Shown here: one piece after another, positions 33,602 through 42,729 of the stretch
How the letters are laid out: each line of letters begins with the position of its first letter
Numbering within the stretch: position 1 is the first letter of the stretch
NCBI GenBank assembly: GCA_036555585.1
Contig: DATBLE010000042.1
Coordinates: 62,001 to 126,000, forward strand
DNA from: DATBLE01 sp036555585
GTDB taxonomy: Bacteria; Actinomycetota; Thermoleophilia; Gaiellales; Gaiellaceae
Length of the DNA: 64,000 bases
Direction: 5' to 3'
Notes under the pieces: model-generated
Told to the model about the DNA's origin: nothing
Database searches by the model: none
What the model saw: the letters and a program-made list of their open reading frames with translations, nothing else
Position numbers and translations under genes: made by a program

Positions 33602-33612
33602 CCCTGTGTTAC
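33598..33612. promoter_or_regulatory. Upstream operator copy, GTAAC-type palindrome
   Basis: GTAACCCTGTGTTAC, an imperfect copy of the palindrome at 33653-33667, starts 55 bp before it and overlaps the deaminase stop codon. Fifty-five base pairs is close to five helical turns, so a regulator could bind both sites on the same DNA face. Confidence 0.55.
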
Positions 33613-33650
33613 TTGGCTCGGCCGAGGCTTGGAGCCCGAGCGGAAGAAGC

Positions 33651-33679
33651 TTGTAACACAGTGTTACTTGACGTACCGT
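33651..33679 (+). promoter_or_regulatory. Promoter of the molybdate operon with embedded operator
   Basis: TTGTAA (33651-33656) and TACCGT (33674-33679) are separated by 17 bp and fit a -35/-10 pair. The perfect palindrome GTAACAC-A-GTGTTAC (33653-33667) overlaps the -35 and most of the spacer, so a bound protein would block the promoter. The likely binder is the HTH-Mop protein encoded immediately downstream. Confidence 0.6.
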
Positions 33680-33719
33680 CGTCCGCGCCGCCAAGCGGTT
33701 TGGTAGCGTCACCTAGGCA

Positions 33720-34097
33720 ATGCCTAGGAAGAAGGCGTACAGCGCGGCCGAGGCGGCCCGCGCCCTCGGGATCAGCCTCGACACGCTCCGCCGCTGGGAC
33801 CGGGCGGGCAGGATCCGGACCCAGCGCGACGCGGCCAACCGGAGGGTGGTTCCGGCGTCCGAGATCGATCGGCTGAAGGGCGGCCAGGCCGACCGGATGA
33901 GCGCCCGGAACCATTTCCGCGGCGTCGTCCGCGACGTGAAGGTCGAGGGGCTGCTCGCGCAGGTCGAGATCGACGTCACCGAGCCGACGCGGCTGGTCGC
34001 GATCATCACCCGCGACGCCGCCGAGGAGCTCGGGCTGAAGCGCGGGGTGTCGGCGGCCGGCGTCGTGAAGGCGACCTCGGTGATGGTGGAGCTGTGA
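33720..34097 (+). CDS. Molybdate-responsive regulator: HTH plus Mop/TOBE domain
   Basis: 125 residues: a MerR/excisionase-type helix-turn-helix at about 5-55 (SAAEAARALGISLDTLRRWDRAGRI) joined to one Mop (TOBE) domain at about 62-125 (SARNHFRGVVRDVKVEGLLAQVEI), which binds molybdate or tungstate. It leads directly into modABC and probably regulates that operon, replacing ModE. The palindromes at 33598 and 33653 are candidate targets. Confidence 0.9.
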   Translation: MPRKKAYSAAEAARALGISLDTLRRWDRAGRIRTQRDAANRRVVPASEIDRLKGGQADRMSARNHFRGVVRDVKVEGLLAQVEIDVTEPTRLVAIITRDAAEELGLKRGVSAAGVVKATSVMVEL

Positions 34098-34822
34098 CCC
34101 GGACCGCGCTGCTTGCCGCGCTCGTCCTCGCGGCGCTTTTGGCTGCTCCGGCGGGTGCCCGTCCGCATGCCGCGAAGCTGACGATCTTCGCGGCCGCGTC
34201 GCTCACGGACGCGTTCCGCGAGATCGACTCCCACGAGACCTACAGCTTCGCGGGCTCGAACGCGCTCGCCGCCCAGATCGGGCTGGGCGCGCCCGCCGAC
34301 CTGTTCGCGTCCGCGAGCCCCAAGTACACGCAGGCCCTCTTCCGCCGCGGGCTCGTCGACAGGCCCGTCGCATTCGCCTCGAACCGGCTCGTCCTGATCG
34401 TGCCGAGGGCGAATCCCGCAGGCATCCGCTCCGTTCACGACCTCGCGCGCAAGGACGTCAAGCTCGTCGTCGCCGCTCCGGCCGTTCCCGTCGGCTCGTA
34501 CACGCGCACGGTTCTGCGGAAGCTCGGCCTCTCGTCCGTGCTCGCGAAGGCGGTCAGCCAGGAGGCGGACGTGAAGGGCGTGGTCGGCAAGGTCGCGCTC
34601 GGTCAGGCCGACGCCGGGTTCGTCTACGTGACCGATGTGAAGCCGGTGGCCGCGAAGGTGAGCGCGATCGCGATTCCGGCGGCCGGCCAGCCCCGCGTCC
34701 GCTACGAGATCGCGGTCGTGTCGAGGTCGGCGCACAAGGCGGCCGCGCGGGCGTGGGTCGGGCGCGTGCTGGCGAAGCAGGGCCAGTCGGCGCTCGCCAG
34801 GGCCGGCTTCGGCAAGCCGTGA
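34094..34822 (+). CDS. modA: Molybdate ABC transporter substrate-binding protein
   Basis: 242 residues with a cleavable signal peptide (LLAALVLAALLAAPAGA). The ModA fold is evident from LTIFAAASLTDAFREI, the oxyanion-binding YSFAGSNALAAQIGLGAPADLFASAS and LGQADAGFVYVTDV. Binds molybdate or tungstate outside the membrane for ModBC. No lipobox is apparent. GTG overlaps the regulator stop as GTGA. Confidence 0.93.
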   Translation: MTRTALLAALVLAALLAAPAGARPHAAKLTIFAAASLTDAFREIDSHETYSFAGSNALAAQIGLGAPADLFASASPKYTQALFRRGLVDRPVAFASNRLVLIVPRANPAGIRSVHDLARKDVKLVVAAPAVPVGSYTRTVLRKLGLSSVLAKAVSQEADVKGVVGKVALGQADAGFVYVTDVKPVAAKVSAIAIPAAGQPRVRYEIAVVSRSAHKAAARAWVGRVLAKQGQSALARAGFGKP

Positions 34823-35646
34823 ACCGGCTGTTCTCGGTGGGCGTGGCCGTCGCCGCCGGCGCGATGCTCCTCTTCCTGCTCCTGCCGATCGTCGCCATCT
34901 TCGCCCGCGTGCCGCCGGGGGAGCTCGTCGCCGCGCTCGGGCGCGGGCAGGCGACCGATGCGCTCCTCGTCTCGATCGAGACGAACCTGATCGCGCTTGC
35001 CGCGGTCGTGCTCGCCGGCACGCCCACGGCCTGGCTGATCGCGACGCGGGCCGGCCGCCTCCGCGACCTCGCGGTGACGCTCGTCGAGCTTCCGCTCGTC
35101 CTGCCGCCGGCCGTCGCCGGCATCGGGCTGCTGGCGGCGTTCGGCCGTGTCGGGCTCGTCGGCGCCCACGTCCACGTGATCGGGACGTCGCTGGCGTTCA
35201 CGAAGGCGGCGGTCGTCGTCGCGATCGCGTTCGTCGCCAGCCCGTTCTACGTCCGCTCCGCGATCGCCGCCTTCGAGGGCGTCGACCCGTCGCTCACGCA
35301 GGCGGCGCGGACGCTCGGCGCCGGGCAGGCCCGGACGTTCGCTCGGGTGGCGCTCCCGCTCGCGGCAGGCGGGCTCGGGGCCGGGGCGGCGCTCGCGTTC
35401 GCCCGCGGCATCGGCGAGTTCGGCGCGACGCTGATGTTCGCCGGCAGCCTGCGCGGCGTGACCCAGACCCTGCCGCTCGCGATCTACGAGGCCTTCGACC
35501 TCGACTTCGACCTCGCGCTCGCGATCAGCGCCCTGCTGGTCGCGATCAGCGCGGTCATCCTCCTGGCCACGAAGCTGGCTTTCCGATGGCGCTCGACGTC
35601 TCCTTCGACCACCCTCTTCGCTCCTTCCGCGCCTCGGTCGACCTGA
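34819..35646 (+). CDS. modB: Molybdate ABC transporter permease
   Basis: 275 residues, five to six helices with the binding-protein-dependent permease EAA loop (EGVDPSLTQAARTLGAGQARTFARVALPLA). GTG 34819 overlaps the modA stop as GTGA. The 3' end overlaps modC by 61 bp, longer than the usual 4-nt overlaps here, giving ModB a Ser/Thr/Pro-rich tail (STSPSTTLFAPSAPRST). Confidence 0.92.
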   Translation: MNRLFSVGVAVAAGAMLLFLLLPIVAIFARVPPGELVAALGRGQATDALLVSIETNLIALAAVVLAGTPTAWLIATRAGRLRDLAVTLVELPLVLPPAVAGIGLLAAFGRVGLVGAHVHVIGTSLAFTKAAVVVAIAFVASPFYVRSAIAAFEGVDPSLTQAARTLGAGQARTFARVALPLAAGGLGAGAALAFARGIGEFGATLMFAGSLRGVTQTLPLAIYEAFDLDFDLALAISALLVAISAVILLATKLAFRWRSTSPSTTLFAPSAPRST

Positions 35647-36620
35647 GCATCGAGCCCGGCGAGACGTTCGCCCTCGTCGGGCCCTCGGGCGCAGGCAAGA
35701 CGACGGTTCTGCGAGTGGTCGCCGGGCTGCTGCGACCGAGGGCCGGCACGGTGGCGCTCGACGGCGACGTGTGGCTCGACACGGGCGCCGGCGTCTGTCT
35801 CGATCCGGACCGGAGGAGCGTCGGGCTCGTCTTCCAGGAGTACGCCCTGTTCCCCCATCTCTCGGTGGAGGGGAACGTCGCCTTCGGCGGGCGCGCGCGG
35901 GTCGCCGAGCTGCTCGAGCGGTTCCGCATCGCCCACCTGGCGAGGGCGAAGCCCGGCGAGCTGTCCGGCGGCGAGCGCCAGCGTGTCGCGCTCGCGCGCG
36001 CGCTCGCCCGCCAGCCCGCCGTCCTCCTCCTGGACGAGCCGATGGCGGCGCTCGACGCACACACGCGGGCGAACGTGAGGGCCGAGCTGCAGGAGCTCCT
36101 GCGCGACCTCTCCCTGCCGACGCTCCTCGTCACCCACGACTTCGAGGACGCGGCCGCACTCGCCGACCGCGTCGGCGTCATCGCCGACGGCCGGATCCTC
36201 CAGGTCGGACCGCCGGACGAGCTCGTCGCCTCGCCCAGCGACGCGTTCGTCGCCAGCTTCACGGGGGGCAACCTCCTGCACGGCTTCGCACGTCCCACTC
36301 GCGAGGGTCTGACCGAGGTCGTGCTCGACGGCGGGGCGGTGGTGTTCTCGACCGACCGGGCCGAGGGGAGAGTCGGCGTCGTCGTCTACCCGTGGGAGGT
36401 CTCGATCGCGCACACCCCGGCCGCCGACTCGGCTCTCAACCACATCAGCGCCCCGATCTCGTCGCTGACCGCGATCGGGAACCGCGTCCGCGTGCGCGTC
36501 GGCCCGCTCGTCGGGGAGGTCACCTCGACGTCGGCGGAGCGCCTGGGGCTCGAGCGCGGCCAGGTCGTCATGGCCTCCTTCAAGGCGACCGGCGCACGGC
36601 TCGTCCCGCTCCGCGACTGA
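35586..36620 (+). CDS. modC: Molybdate ABC transporter ATP-binding protein
   Basis: 344 residues: ABC domain with Walker A GPSGAGKTT, Q-loop FQEYALFPHLSV, signature LSGGERQRVALARAL and Walker B LLLDEPMAALD, followed by a C-terminal TOBE domain (SALNHISAPISSLTAIGNRVRVRVG) that can sense molybdate and inhibit transport. Completes the regulator-modABC operon. Confidence 0.93.
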   Translation: MALDVSFDHPLRSFRASVDLSIEPGETFALVGPSGAGKTTVLRVVAGLLRPRAGTVALDGDVWLDTGAGVCLDPDRRSVGLVFQEYALFPHLSVEGNVAFGGRARVAELLERFRIAHLARAKPGELSGGERQRVALARALARQPAVLLLDEPMAALDAHTRANVRAELQELLRDLSLPTLLVTHDFEDAAALADRVGVIADGRILQVGPPDELVASPSDAFVASFTGGNLLHGFARPTREGLTEVVLDGGAVVFSTDRAEGRVGVVVYPWEVSIAHTPAADSALNHISAPISSLTAIGNRVRVRVGPLVGEVTSTSAERLGLERGQVVMASFKATGARLVPLRD

Positions 36621-36629
36621 CCGAGACGG

Positions 36630-39308
36630 TCAGGCGGCGCCGGGCGCAGCGGTCGCCACGATGCGTGCGAGCTCGGCGCGAGAGTGGATGTCGAGCTTCC
36701 GGTACGTGTTTGCGAGGTGGTACTCGATCGTCTTCGCGCTCAGGAACAGCGCGCCGGCGATCTCCTTGTTCGTCTTGCCCTCGGCCACCTGCGTGGCGAT
36801 CTGAAGCTCCTGCGGCGTCAGATCCGGTAGCCGGGGAGCAGCGTCGGCCACCTGCACGCCGGTCGCACGAAGCTCGGCAGCCGACCGGTTGATCCACGGC
36901 GTCGCGTCCGCGAGGACGAACGCGTCGTGAGCAGCGCGCAGCTGCGTCCGCGCGTCCCGGCGCTTCCCCTGACGACGGAGACGCTCGCCGAACGCAAGCT
37001 GCGTTCGCGCCAGATCGAGCGCCAGCGACGAGGGCTCGAGCAGCTCGATCGCGCGGTTGAACGGCTCGTCGAAGGAATCGCCGGCCGCCAGCAGCCCTTC
37101 ACACCGGGCGCATGCCCCCAGCGCCCACGTTCGTTCCGCCTCGGTTGCGATGCGTGCGAACCGGGCGAGCCATGCAGCGGCTTCGTCCGTCGCACCTGAC
37201 AAGGCGTAGGCCTCGACCAGATCCGGGACGAAGGGGACGAAGCCAGGCTCCACCATCGTGCTCGCGGCCCATGTGCGTGCAATCGGCTCGAGCTCGACGA
37301 TCGCCTCGTGGGGTCGGCCTGCGCCGAGCGCGAGGAGGGCGAGTGCCTGGCGTGCGAGCCCTTCCTGGAGCCGATCGAACTGGGCCCTGGCCGAAGCGAT
37401 CGCGGCCCGAGCGCTCTCCGCGCATGCCTCTTCCTGGCCGCGCCAGGCGTGGACGCCGGCCAGAGCGGCCGACGCAAAACCGGCGACCGCGGGCTGCCCG
37501 ATGGTCTCGCCGAGGTGGACGGCCTCTGCGGCCGCGACGATCGCCGAATCAAGGCGGCCCTGGCGAAGCTCGAGATCGGCCGCACAGACCTGGTTCCAGC
37601 AGATGCGCATCTGGTTGCCGGTCGCGCGGCCGTCGCGCAGGGACTCGGCAAGCGCGGAGCGAAGCTCGTCGTAGAGCTCGAGCGCGAGATATTCGAAGGC
37701 ATGGTTCGCGACAACCCCCGGATCGACGAGTAGCTCTCGGTACAGCCCTTCCGCGTGGCCGCGCTCGCCGGCGAGCAGATACGCGGCCGCCGCGCCGGCG
37801 AGGGCTCTCCGCCCCCACCACGCTCCGGCCCTGCGCGCGTGCTGCTCCTGAGCTGCTGCAAGCGCAGTCGCGCCGGTAACGTCCCACCGGTCGACTCGCT
37901 TCTTGCTCACGTTGTTGAGGAGCTTCGCGACGCCGTCAGAGTCCAGCCCGCCGGCATCGACAGCGTCGAGAATGCGGTCTTCGGGCAAACGCTCTTCGGC
38001 GAGGTCGTCGATCCGGACGAGCAGCTCCGCGCGCACGAGAGGATCCTCGGTGAGGCGGAGCGCTTCCTCGGCAAGCTCCAAACCGTGCGCTGTGTCACCT
38101 GCCCAAAGCGTGCCCCTGACCGCCGCATAGAGCCGCCGAGCGACGTCCTCCTTCAGCGGAGAGAGGCGCGCTGCCTGCTCGAGCGCACGCGCCTCCGCGG
38201 CGTGGCCCCCTCGCGCGCCGGCCCGTTCGGCCGTTTCCTCGAGGGCGGCTGCGATCTCCTCGTCGACAGCCTCGGCGGCCGCTGCGCGGTGCCATGCTCG
38301 TCGGTCGAGGTCTTCATCGCCTCCGAGCGCGTCGGCGAGCGCCCGATGCGCTTTCCGGCGCGCCGCGTCGGTGGCGTCGGAGTAGACGAGCGACCGCACG
38401 ACCGGATGCCGAAAGACGATCGCTGTCTGCTCGATTCGAACAAGGCCGGCTGCCTCCGCCGGGGCGAGTGAGTTGTCAGGTTCGAGAGCCGCCGAGGCGA
38501 GCCGCACGGTCTGGACGTCGGGCTCCGCGGCGGCGAGCAGAAGGCAGAACTGCGCCGCCTCGGGTAGCTCCTCGACCCGCCGCGAGAACGCCCGGCGCAA
38601 CCGTTCGTTCGACGTAGCCGATGTCGGTAGCGCACCTGCCAGCTCGACCGGTAGCTCGAGGAGGACGAGCGGGTTCCCGGCCCCCGCAGCGAGCAGGCGC
38701 GCCTCGTCTCCAGCAGCCACAGGCTCGGCGCGGTGGCCCAGCAGCCGGCGGGCGTCGTCGGGCGCGAGGGGCCCGAGGTCGAGCCGCGGGAGCGGATCGA
38801 ACGGCGTCACCTGACCGGGCCGAACGGCGACGAGAAAGGCGATCTCCTCGCCGAGCAGCCGCCGCGCCGCGAAGGCGAGTGCATCGGCGGAGGCCCGGTC
38901 GAGCCAGTGGGCGTCGTCGAGGACCACCAGGACGGCGGACTCCTCTGCTGCCTCGACGAGCAGGGACAGCGTCGCGGCGCCGACGACGAAAGCGTCAGGT
39001 TCGCCTTCCTCGAGCGCGAGCGCCGCGGCGAGGGCCCGCCGCTGATACGCCGGGATCCGAGGGAGCAGCTCGAGCACGGGGCGGAGCAGCTCGTGCAGGC
39101 TCGCGAACGGGAGCTCCAGCTCGGACTCGACGCCGGTTGCGGCGAGAACCCTCATGTCCGCGGACCGGGCTCGACTCTCGGCGAGCAGCGCGGTCTTGCC
39201 CACGCCGGCGTCGCCGACGACGACCAGCGTTCCGCTGCGCCCACGCCGCGCGTCTTCGAGCAGCACAGCGATGCGCCGCAGCTCCTCCTCTCTCCCGACC
39301 AGCACCAT
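36630..39308 (-). CDS. Large ATP-binding LuxR-family (LAL) transcriptional regulator
   Basis: 892 residues. An N-terminal STAND/AAA ATPase has Walker A GDAGVGKT (residues 32-39) and Walker B VLVVLDDAHWLD; a long helical TPR-like middle region (about 350-800) follows; the C-terminal LuxR/NarL helix-turn-helix is LTPQELQIATQVAEGKTNKEIAGALFLSAKTIEYHLANTYRKL. LAL proteins are ligand- and ATP-dependent activators. Its start is 21 bp from the first copy of the 49-bp repeated promoter element, so I infer it controls the two operons that follow. Confidence 0.93.
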   Translation of the reverse strand: MVLVGREEELRRIAVLLEDARRGRSGTLVVVGDAGVGKTALLAESRARSADMRVLAATGVESELELPFASLHELLRPVLELLPRIPAYQRRALAAALALEEGEPDAFVVGAATLSLLVEAAEESAVLVVLDDAHWLDRASADALAFAARRLLGEEIAFLVAVRPGQVTPFDPLPRLDLGPLAPDDARRLLGHRAEPVAAGDEARLLAAGAGNPLVLLELPVELAGALPTSATSNERLRRAFSRRVEELPEAAQFCLLLAAAEPDVQTVRLASAALEPDNSLAPAEAAGLVRIEQTAIVFRHPVVRSLVYSDATDAARRKAHRALADALGGDEDLDRRAWHRAAAAEAVDEEIAAALEETAERAGARGGHAAEARALEQAARLSPLKEDVARRLYAAVRGTLWAGDTAHGLELAEEALRLTEDPLVRAELLVRIDDLAEERLPEDRILDAVDAGGLDSDGVAKLLNNVSKKRVDRWDVTGATALAAAQEQHARRAGAWWGRRALAGAAAAYLLAGERGHAEGLYRELLVDPGVVANHAFEYLALELYDELRSALAESLRDGRATGNQMRICWNQVCAADLELRQGRLDSAIVAAAEAVHLGETIGQPAVAGFASAALAGVHAWRGQEEACAESARAAIASARAQFDRLQEGLARQALALLALGAGRPHEAIVELEPIARTWAASTMVEPGFVPFVPDLVEAYALSGATDEAAAWLARFARIATEAERTWALGACARCEGLLAAGDSFDEPFNRAIELLEPSSLALDLARTQLAFGERLRRQGKRRDARTQLRAAHDAFVLADATPWINRSAAELRATGVQVADAAPRLPDLTPQELQIATQVAEGKTNKEIAGALFLSAKTIEYHLANTYRKLDIHSRAELARIVATAAPGAA

Positions 39309-39329
39309 CTGACGCTACCCCTTCGGGAG

Positions 39330-39378
39330 GACTAGGGAAATACCCGAGGCGGCACGGGGCGCCCGCGGCGCATCCTCG
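39330..39378 (+). promoter_or_regulatory. Repeated promoter element, copy 1
   Basis: A 49-bp element that recurs at 44489-44537 with 44 of 49 positions identical and no gaps. Its core is GGGAAATACCC, a short dyad, within ACTAGGGAAATACCCGAG. It ends 6 bp before the ATG of the first gene of operon one and lies next to the LuxR regulator's start. The most economical reading is a regulator-binding promoter shared by two operons. Confidence 0.8.
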
Positions 39379-39384
39379 AAGCCG

Positions 39385-39849
39385 ATGCGCCACGTCGCGT
39401 TCTCGATGCAGTTCCGAGGCCACTCGACTCGGCTGTCGCCGGGCGTCCTGACGGCGCGGGCAACGGCTCCGAGCTCGGCTCTGGTCACCGAGGTGGATCC
39501 CGACGGCGTTCACGGCCGGCTCGAGGTCAGGGACGGCGAAGAGGCACACCTCGAGTGCCGGCTCACGTTCCTCGACGACGGCCGCTTCGAAGAGGTCGGA
39601 ACGATCAGCTTCGGCAACGGCAATGCGCTGCGCTTCCGCAGCGCGGCTGCGGGCACGCTCGCCGACGCAGCCGAGCCGGGCCTTCGCCACGGCGCGGTGA
39701 CATGGGAGATCGACGGCGGCGCCGGAGCCCTCGAGGGCGCGACCGGACGCATCGTCTCCAACTTCCTCCTGTCCGACACCGGCGACCTCACCGACAACCA
39801 GCTCGGCGTCCTCTTCCTGCCGGGCCCCGAGCGAAGGGAAGCGAGATGA
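39385..39849 (+). CDS. Hypothetical protein, first gene of secreted-protein operon one
   Basis: 154 residues, rich in beta-type sequence, without a signal peptide or membrane helix. The pattern (RLTFLDDGRFEEVGTISFGNGNALRFRSAAAGTLADA, GAVTWEIDGGAGALEGATGRIVSNFLLSDTGDL) suggests a small beta-barrel of allene-oxide-cyclase/dirigent-like type, but I do not recognise the family with certainty. No ribosome-binding site is seen before ATG 39385. Its stop overlaps the next gene as ATGA. Confidence 0.75.
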   Translation: MRHVAFSMQFRGHSTRLSPGVLTARATAPSSALVTEVDPDGVHGRLEVRDGEEAHLECRLTFLDDGRFEEVGTISFGNGNALRFRSAAAGTLADAAEPGLRHGAVTWEIDGGAGALEGATGRIVSNFLLSDTGDLTDNQLGVLFLPGPERREAR

Positions 39850-41369
39850 AGATCTGGACGATCACCAGGCGGCCGAAGGTCGCCCTGGCGCTGACGGCAG
39901 GACTCGGTCTCGCGATCGCCGGCGCCACGCTGGCAACGGTGACGCCGGCGAGCGGCGCTGGACCTGCGGGCGCGGCGGCTCCGAACGTCGTCGCTGCCGG
40001 TCCGGGGTCCGATGCGACCGTCGTGTCGAAGAGCTTCGACGTCGGACCGGGCAAGGTCGGCGACGCGACGGTCGCCTGCCCGGCCGGGACGCGGGCGACG
40101 GGCGGCGGCGTCCTCGGCGGGATTGCGGCCGGTCAGGGGTACATGCAGCAGAGCGGGCCGGTCGACGAGACGGGGACCTTTGCGAGCACGAAGTCCGGGG
40201 ACATCGCCAGGGGCTGGTCCGCCTCGGTGTTCAACCCCGGCGCCAACGGCACGACCGAGTTCCAGCTTGCCGCGATCTGCTCGGCGAGCTCGGACGCGAC
40301 CATCGCGGCGAATCCGTTCACGGTCGAGCCGCGGACGGTCGACGGCGCATCCGTCGACTGCCCGGCCGGCCAGCGGGCGCTCGGAGGCGGACTCGGCCAG
40401 CCCGACCCGACCAGTCCCCTGTTCGGCTGGATCCGGTCGAGCGGGCCGGTCGACGCCACCGGCACGACGGCGAACACCGACACCGGCGACGTCGCCGAGG
40501 GCTGGTACGCGTCCGTCTTCAACTTCGGGGCGAGCGCCCGCGACTTCCACGTCTTTGCGATCTGCTCCGCCGGCTCGGACGCGACGATCGAAGCCTCGGG
40601 CACCCTTTCCGTCGAACCGGGAAGCAAGGAGGAGAGCAGGCTCAACTGTCCGGCAGGCCGGCGGGTCGTCGGCGGCGGGGTCGGCCAGCTGGCGGCGACG
40701 AACACGCCCGGCGGCTACATCCTGGACAGCACTCCGGTGTTGCCGGTCCCCCCGAGCACGGTGGGCCGAACCTGGCTCATCGCGGTCTACAACCCGCCCG
40801 AGGTGGGAGCGCCGGTGCGCAAGTTCCGGGCGTTCGCGATCTGCGCCGGCGACGCCACCGCGACGCCGACGACGACGACCGCGCCGAAGCCGACGACGAC
40901 AGCGCCGCTGCCGACGACGACTGCTCCGCCGCCGAAGCCGAACGTCTACTGCGGCGCTCTCCGGGCGACGATCGTCGGCACCCCCGGCAGAGACGTCCTC
41001 ACGGGAACCCCAGGCAGGGACGTGGTCGCCGGCCTCGGCGGCAACGACCTGATCAACGGACTGGGCGGCAACGACGTCATCTGCGGGGGGGACGGGAACG
41101 ACAAGCTCATCGGAGCAGCCGGCAACGACGTCGTCTACGGCGGAGCCGGCAGCGACTACGTCACGGCCGGAACCGGCAACGACCGCGTCGGCGGAGACGC
41201 CGGCAACGATCGCATCTTCGGCGGAGCCGGCAACGACTCGCTCTACGGCGGCATCGGCAACGACCTCGTCCACGGAGACGCCGGCAACGACGCGATCGAC
41301 GGCGGGGACGGCAACGACACCCTCGTCGGCGGCCCGGGCGTCGACACGCTCGCGGGCGGGCCCGGCTAG
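39846..41369 (+). CDS. Secreted triple-module protein with RTX calcium-binding tail
   Basis: 507 residues: signal peptide (ALALTAGLGLAIAGATLA), then three copies of a roughly 95-110-residue module. Each runs from SDATI/V, through CPAGxRxxGGG, SGPVDxTG and GDxAxGWxASVFN, to FxxxAIC; the third is more divergent. A Thr/Pro linker (near 340-370) leads to about 14 RTX nonapeptides (GGxGNDxxx) at the C-terminus, which fold on calcium. Two cysteines per module could form disulfides. No secretion ATPase is nearby; export is probably Sec. Confidence 0.85.
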   Translation: MKIWTITRRPKVALALTAGLGLAIAGATLATVTPASGAGPAGAAAPNVVAAGPGSDATVVSKSFDVGPGKVGDATVACPAGTRATGGGVLGGIAAGQGYMQQSGPVDETGTFASTKSGDIARGWSASVFNPGANGTTEFQLAAICSASSDATIAANPFTVEPRTVDGASVDCPAGQRALGGGLGQPDPTSPLFGWIRSSGPVDATGTTANTDTGDVAEGWYASVFNFGASARDFHVFAICSAGSDATIEASGTLSVEPGSKEESRLNCPAGRRVVGGGVGQLAATNTPGGYILDSTPVLPVPPSTVGRTWLIAVYNPPEVGAPVRKFRAFAICAGDATATPTTTTAPKPTTTAPLPTTTAPPPKPNVYCGALRATIVGTPGRDVLTGTPGRDVVAGLGGNDLINGLGGNDVICGGDGNDKLIGAAGNDVVYGGAGSDYVTAGTGNDRVGGDAGNDRIFGGAGNDSLYGGIGNDLVHGDAGNDAIDGGDGNDTLVGGPGVDTLAGGPG

Positions 41370-41383
41370 AACAAGGTGCGGCC

Positions 41384-42682
41384 ATGACCCGCCGGCGTCT
41401 CATCATCGTGCTGGCGGTTGCCGCGACCGCGGGGTCGGCCGGCTCGGCGGTCGCCGCAGCACCGACAGGCCCGGCCACGCCCGCAGCAAGCGCAGCTCCC
41501 CGCGGCAGCATCGCGACGCCGGGCTCGGACGCGACGATCCAGGAGACGACATTCACGGTCGGACCGGACAAGAAGGTCGTCGATGCGACGGCGACCTGTC
41601 CTGCCGACACGAGGGTGGTCGGAGGCGGAGTCGGATTCACCTCGACCGATCCGAGGTTCCTTGCGCTTGGATTCGTGCTGCAGAGCGGTCCTGTCGACGA
41701 GACCGGCCGACCTGCGTCGACGGAGACCGGCGACGTCGCCAGATCGTGGCTCGCGTCGGTGTGGGCTCCAGCGCTCGGCCCAATCGAGACCCGGGTCTTC
41801 GCGATCTGCTCCGCGACGTCCGATGCCACGATCGTGGCGGCCCCGGTCACGCCTGAACCCAACCGCAGCTTGGTGCCGGGGGTCGCGACCTGCCCCGCCG
41901 GCATGCGTGCGGTCGGCGGTGGCGTGGGAGCGACCGGCGCGATCGTTCCGACATCCTTCAACGTGAGCCTCAGCGGCCCGGTCGACGACACCGGCGAGAC
42001 GGCGTTGACGGAGTTTGGTGACGTCGCCCGCGCCTGGGTCGTCTCGGTGGACGATCGGACCCCCTATCGCGTCTTCGCCCTCTGCTCCGCCGGGTCGGAC
42101 GCGACGATCGAGACGAAGCTGCTCACCGTGGACGACAGCACGGTGGCCACCCGTGCGACCGTGAACTGCGCCGCGGGCAGGCGCGTGCTCGGAGGCGGCC
42201 TCGGTGCGACCACGGAAGGGCTGAGCGATACCGAGCTGAGCGCACCGCTGGACGAGACGGGTGAGGTGGCGAAGACCGAGTCGGGCGACGTCGCGAGATC
42301 GTGGTCCGCCGCCTTCGTCAACACCACGTCGACACGCCACTTTCGCGTGTTCGCAATCTGCGCCAGCGATCCGCAGACGACGCCGAAGCCCGTCGCCGCC
42401 GCCCGCTGCGGCGGGCGGAAGCCGACGATCGTCGGCACGGCCGGACCGGACAGGCTGAAGGGCACGGCGGGCGCGGACGTGATCGCCGGCCTCGGCGGCA
42501 ACGACGCGATCGCCGGCCTCGGCGGCAACGACGTGATCTGCGGCGGCCCCGGCAACGACACGCTCCACGGCGGCCCCGGCAACGACATCCTCACCGGCGG
42601 GCCGGGCAACGACACCCTCATCGGCGGCCCGGGACTCGACCGGCTCGACGGTGGCCCTGGCCGGAACACGGTGAGACCCTGA
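41384..42682 (+). CDS. Paralogue: triple-module secreted protein with short RTX tail
   Basis: 432 residues, clearly paralogous to the preceding gene: signal peptide (IIVLAVAATAGSAGSAVA), three modules with the same landmarks (CPADTRVVGGGV, SGPVDETG, TGDVARSWLASV, FAICS), no Thr/Pro linker, and about eight RTX repeats (GLGGNDAIAGLGGNDVICGG onward). The RTX segment is about half as long. Tandem duplication followed by divergence is the likely origin. Confidence 0.85.
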   Translation: MTRRRLIIVLAVAATAGSAGSAVAAAPTGPATPAASAAPRGSIATPGSDATIQETTFTVGPDKKVVDATATCPADTRVVGGGVGFTSTDPRFLALGFVLQSGPVDETGRPASTETGDVARSWLASVWAPALGPIETRVFAICSATSDATIVAAPVTPEPNRSLVPGVATCPAGMRAVGGGVGATGAIVPTSFNVSLSGPVDDTGETALTEFGDVARAWVVSVDDRTPYRVFALCSAGSDATIETKLLTVDDSTVATRATVNCAAGRRVLGGGLGATTEGLSDTELSAPLDETGEVAKTESGDVARSWSAAFVNTTSTRHFRVFAICASDPQTTPKPVAAARCGGRKPTIVGTAGPDRLKGTAGADVIAGLGGNDAIAGLGGNDVICGGPGNDTLHGGPGNDILTGGPGNDTLIGGPGLDRLDGGPGRNTVRP

Positions 42683-42729
42683 CCGATCCTGCCGACGCGA
42701 CCGGATCCCCGACGACAAAGGAGACCTCG

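Noticed and set aside
39846..42682. RTX toxins of a type I secretion system
   Set aside because: Both have N-terminal Sec-type signal peptides and there is no ABC/HlyD/TolC set; the RTX part is only a calcium-binding tail.
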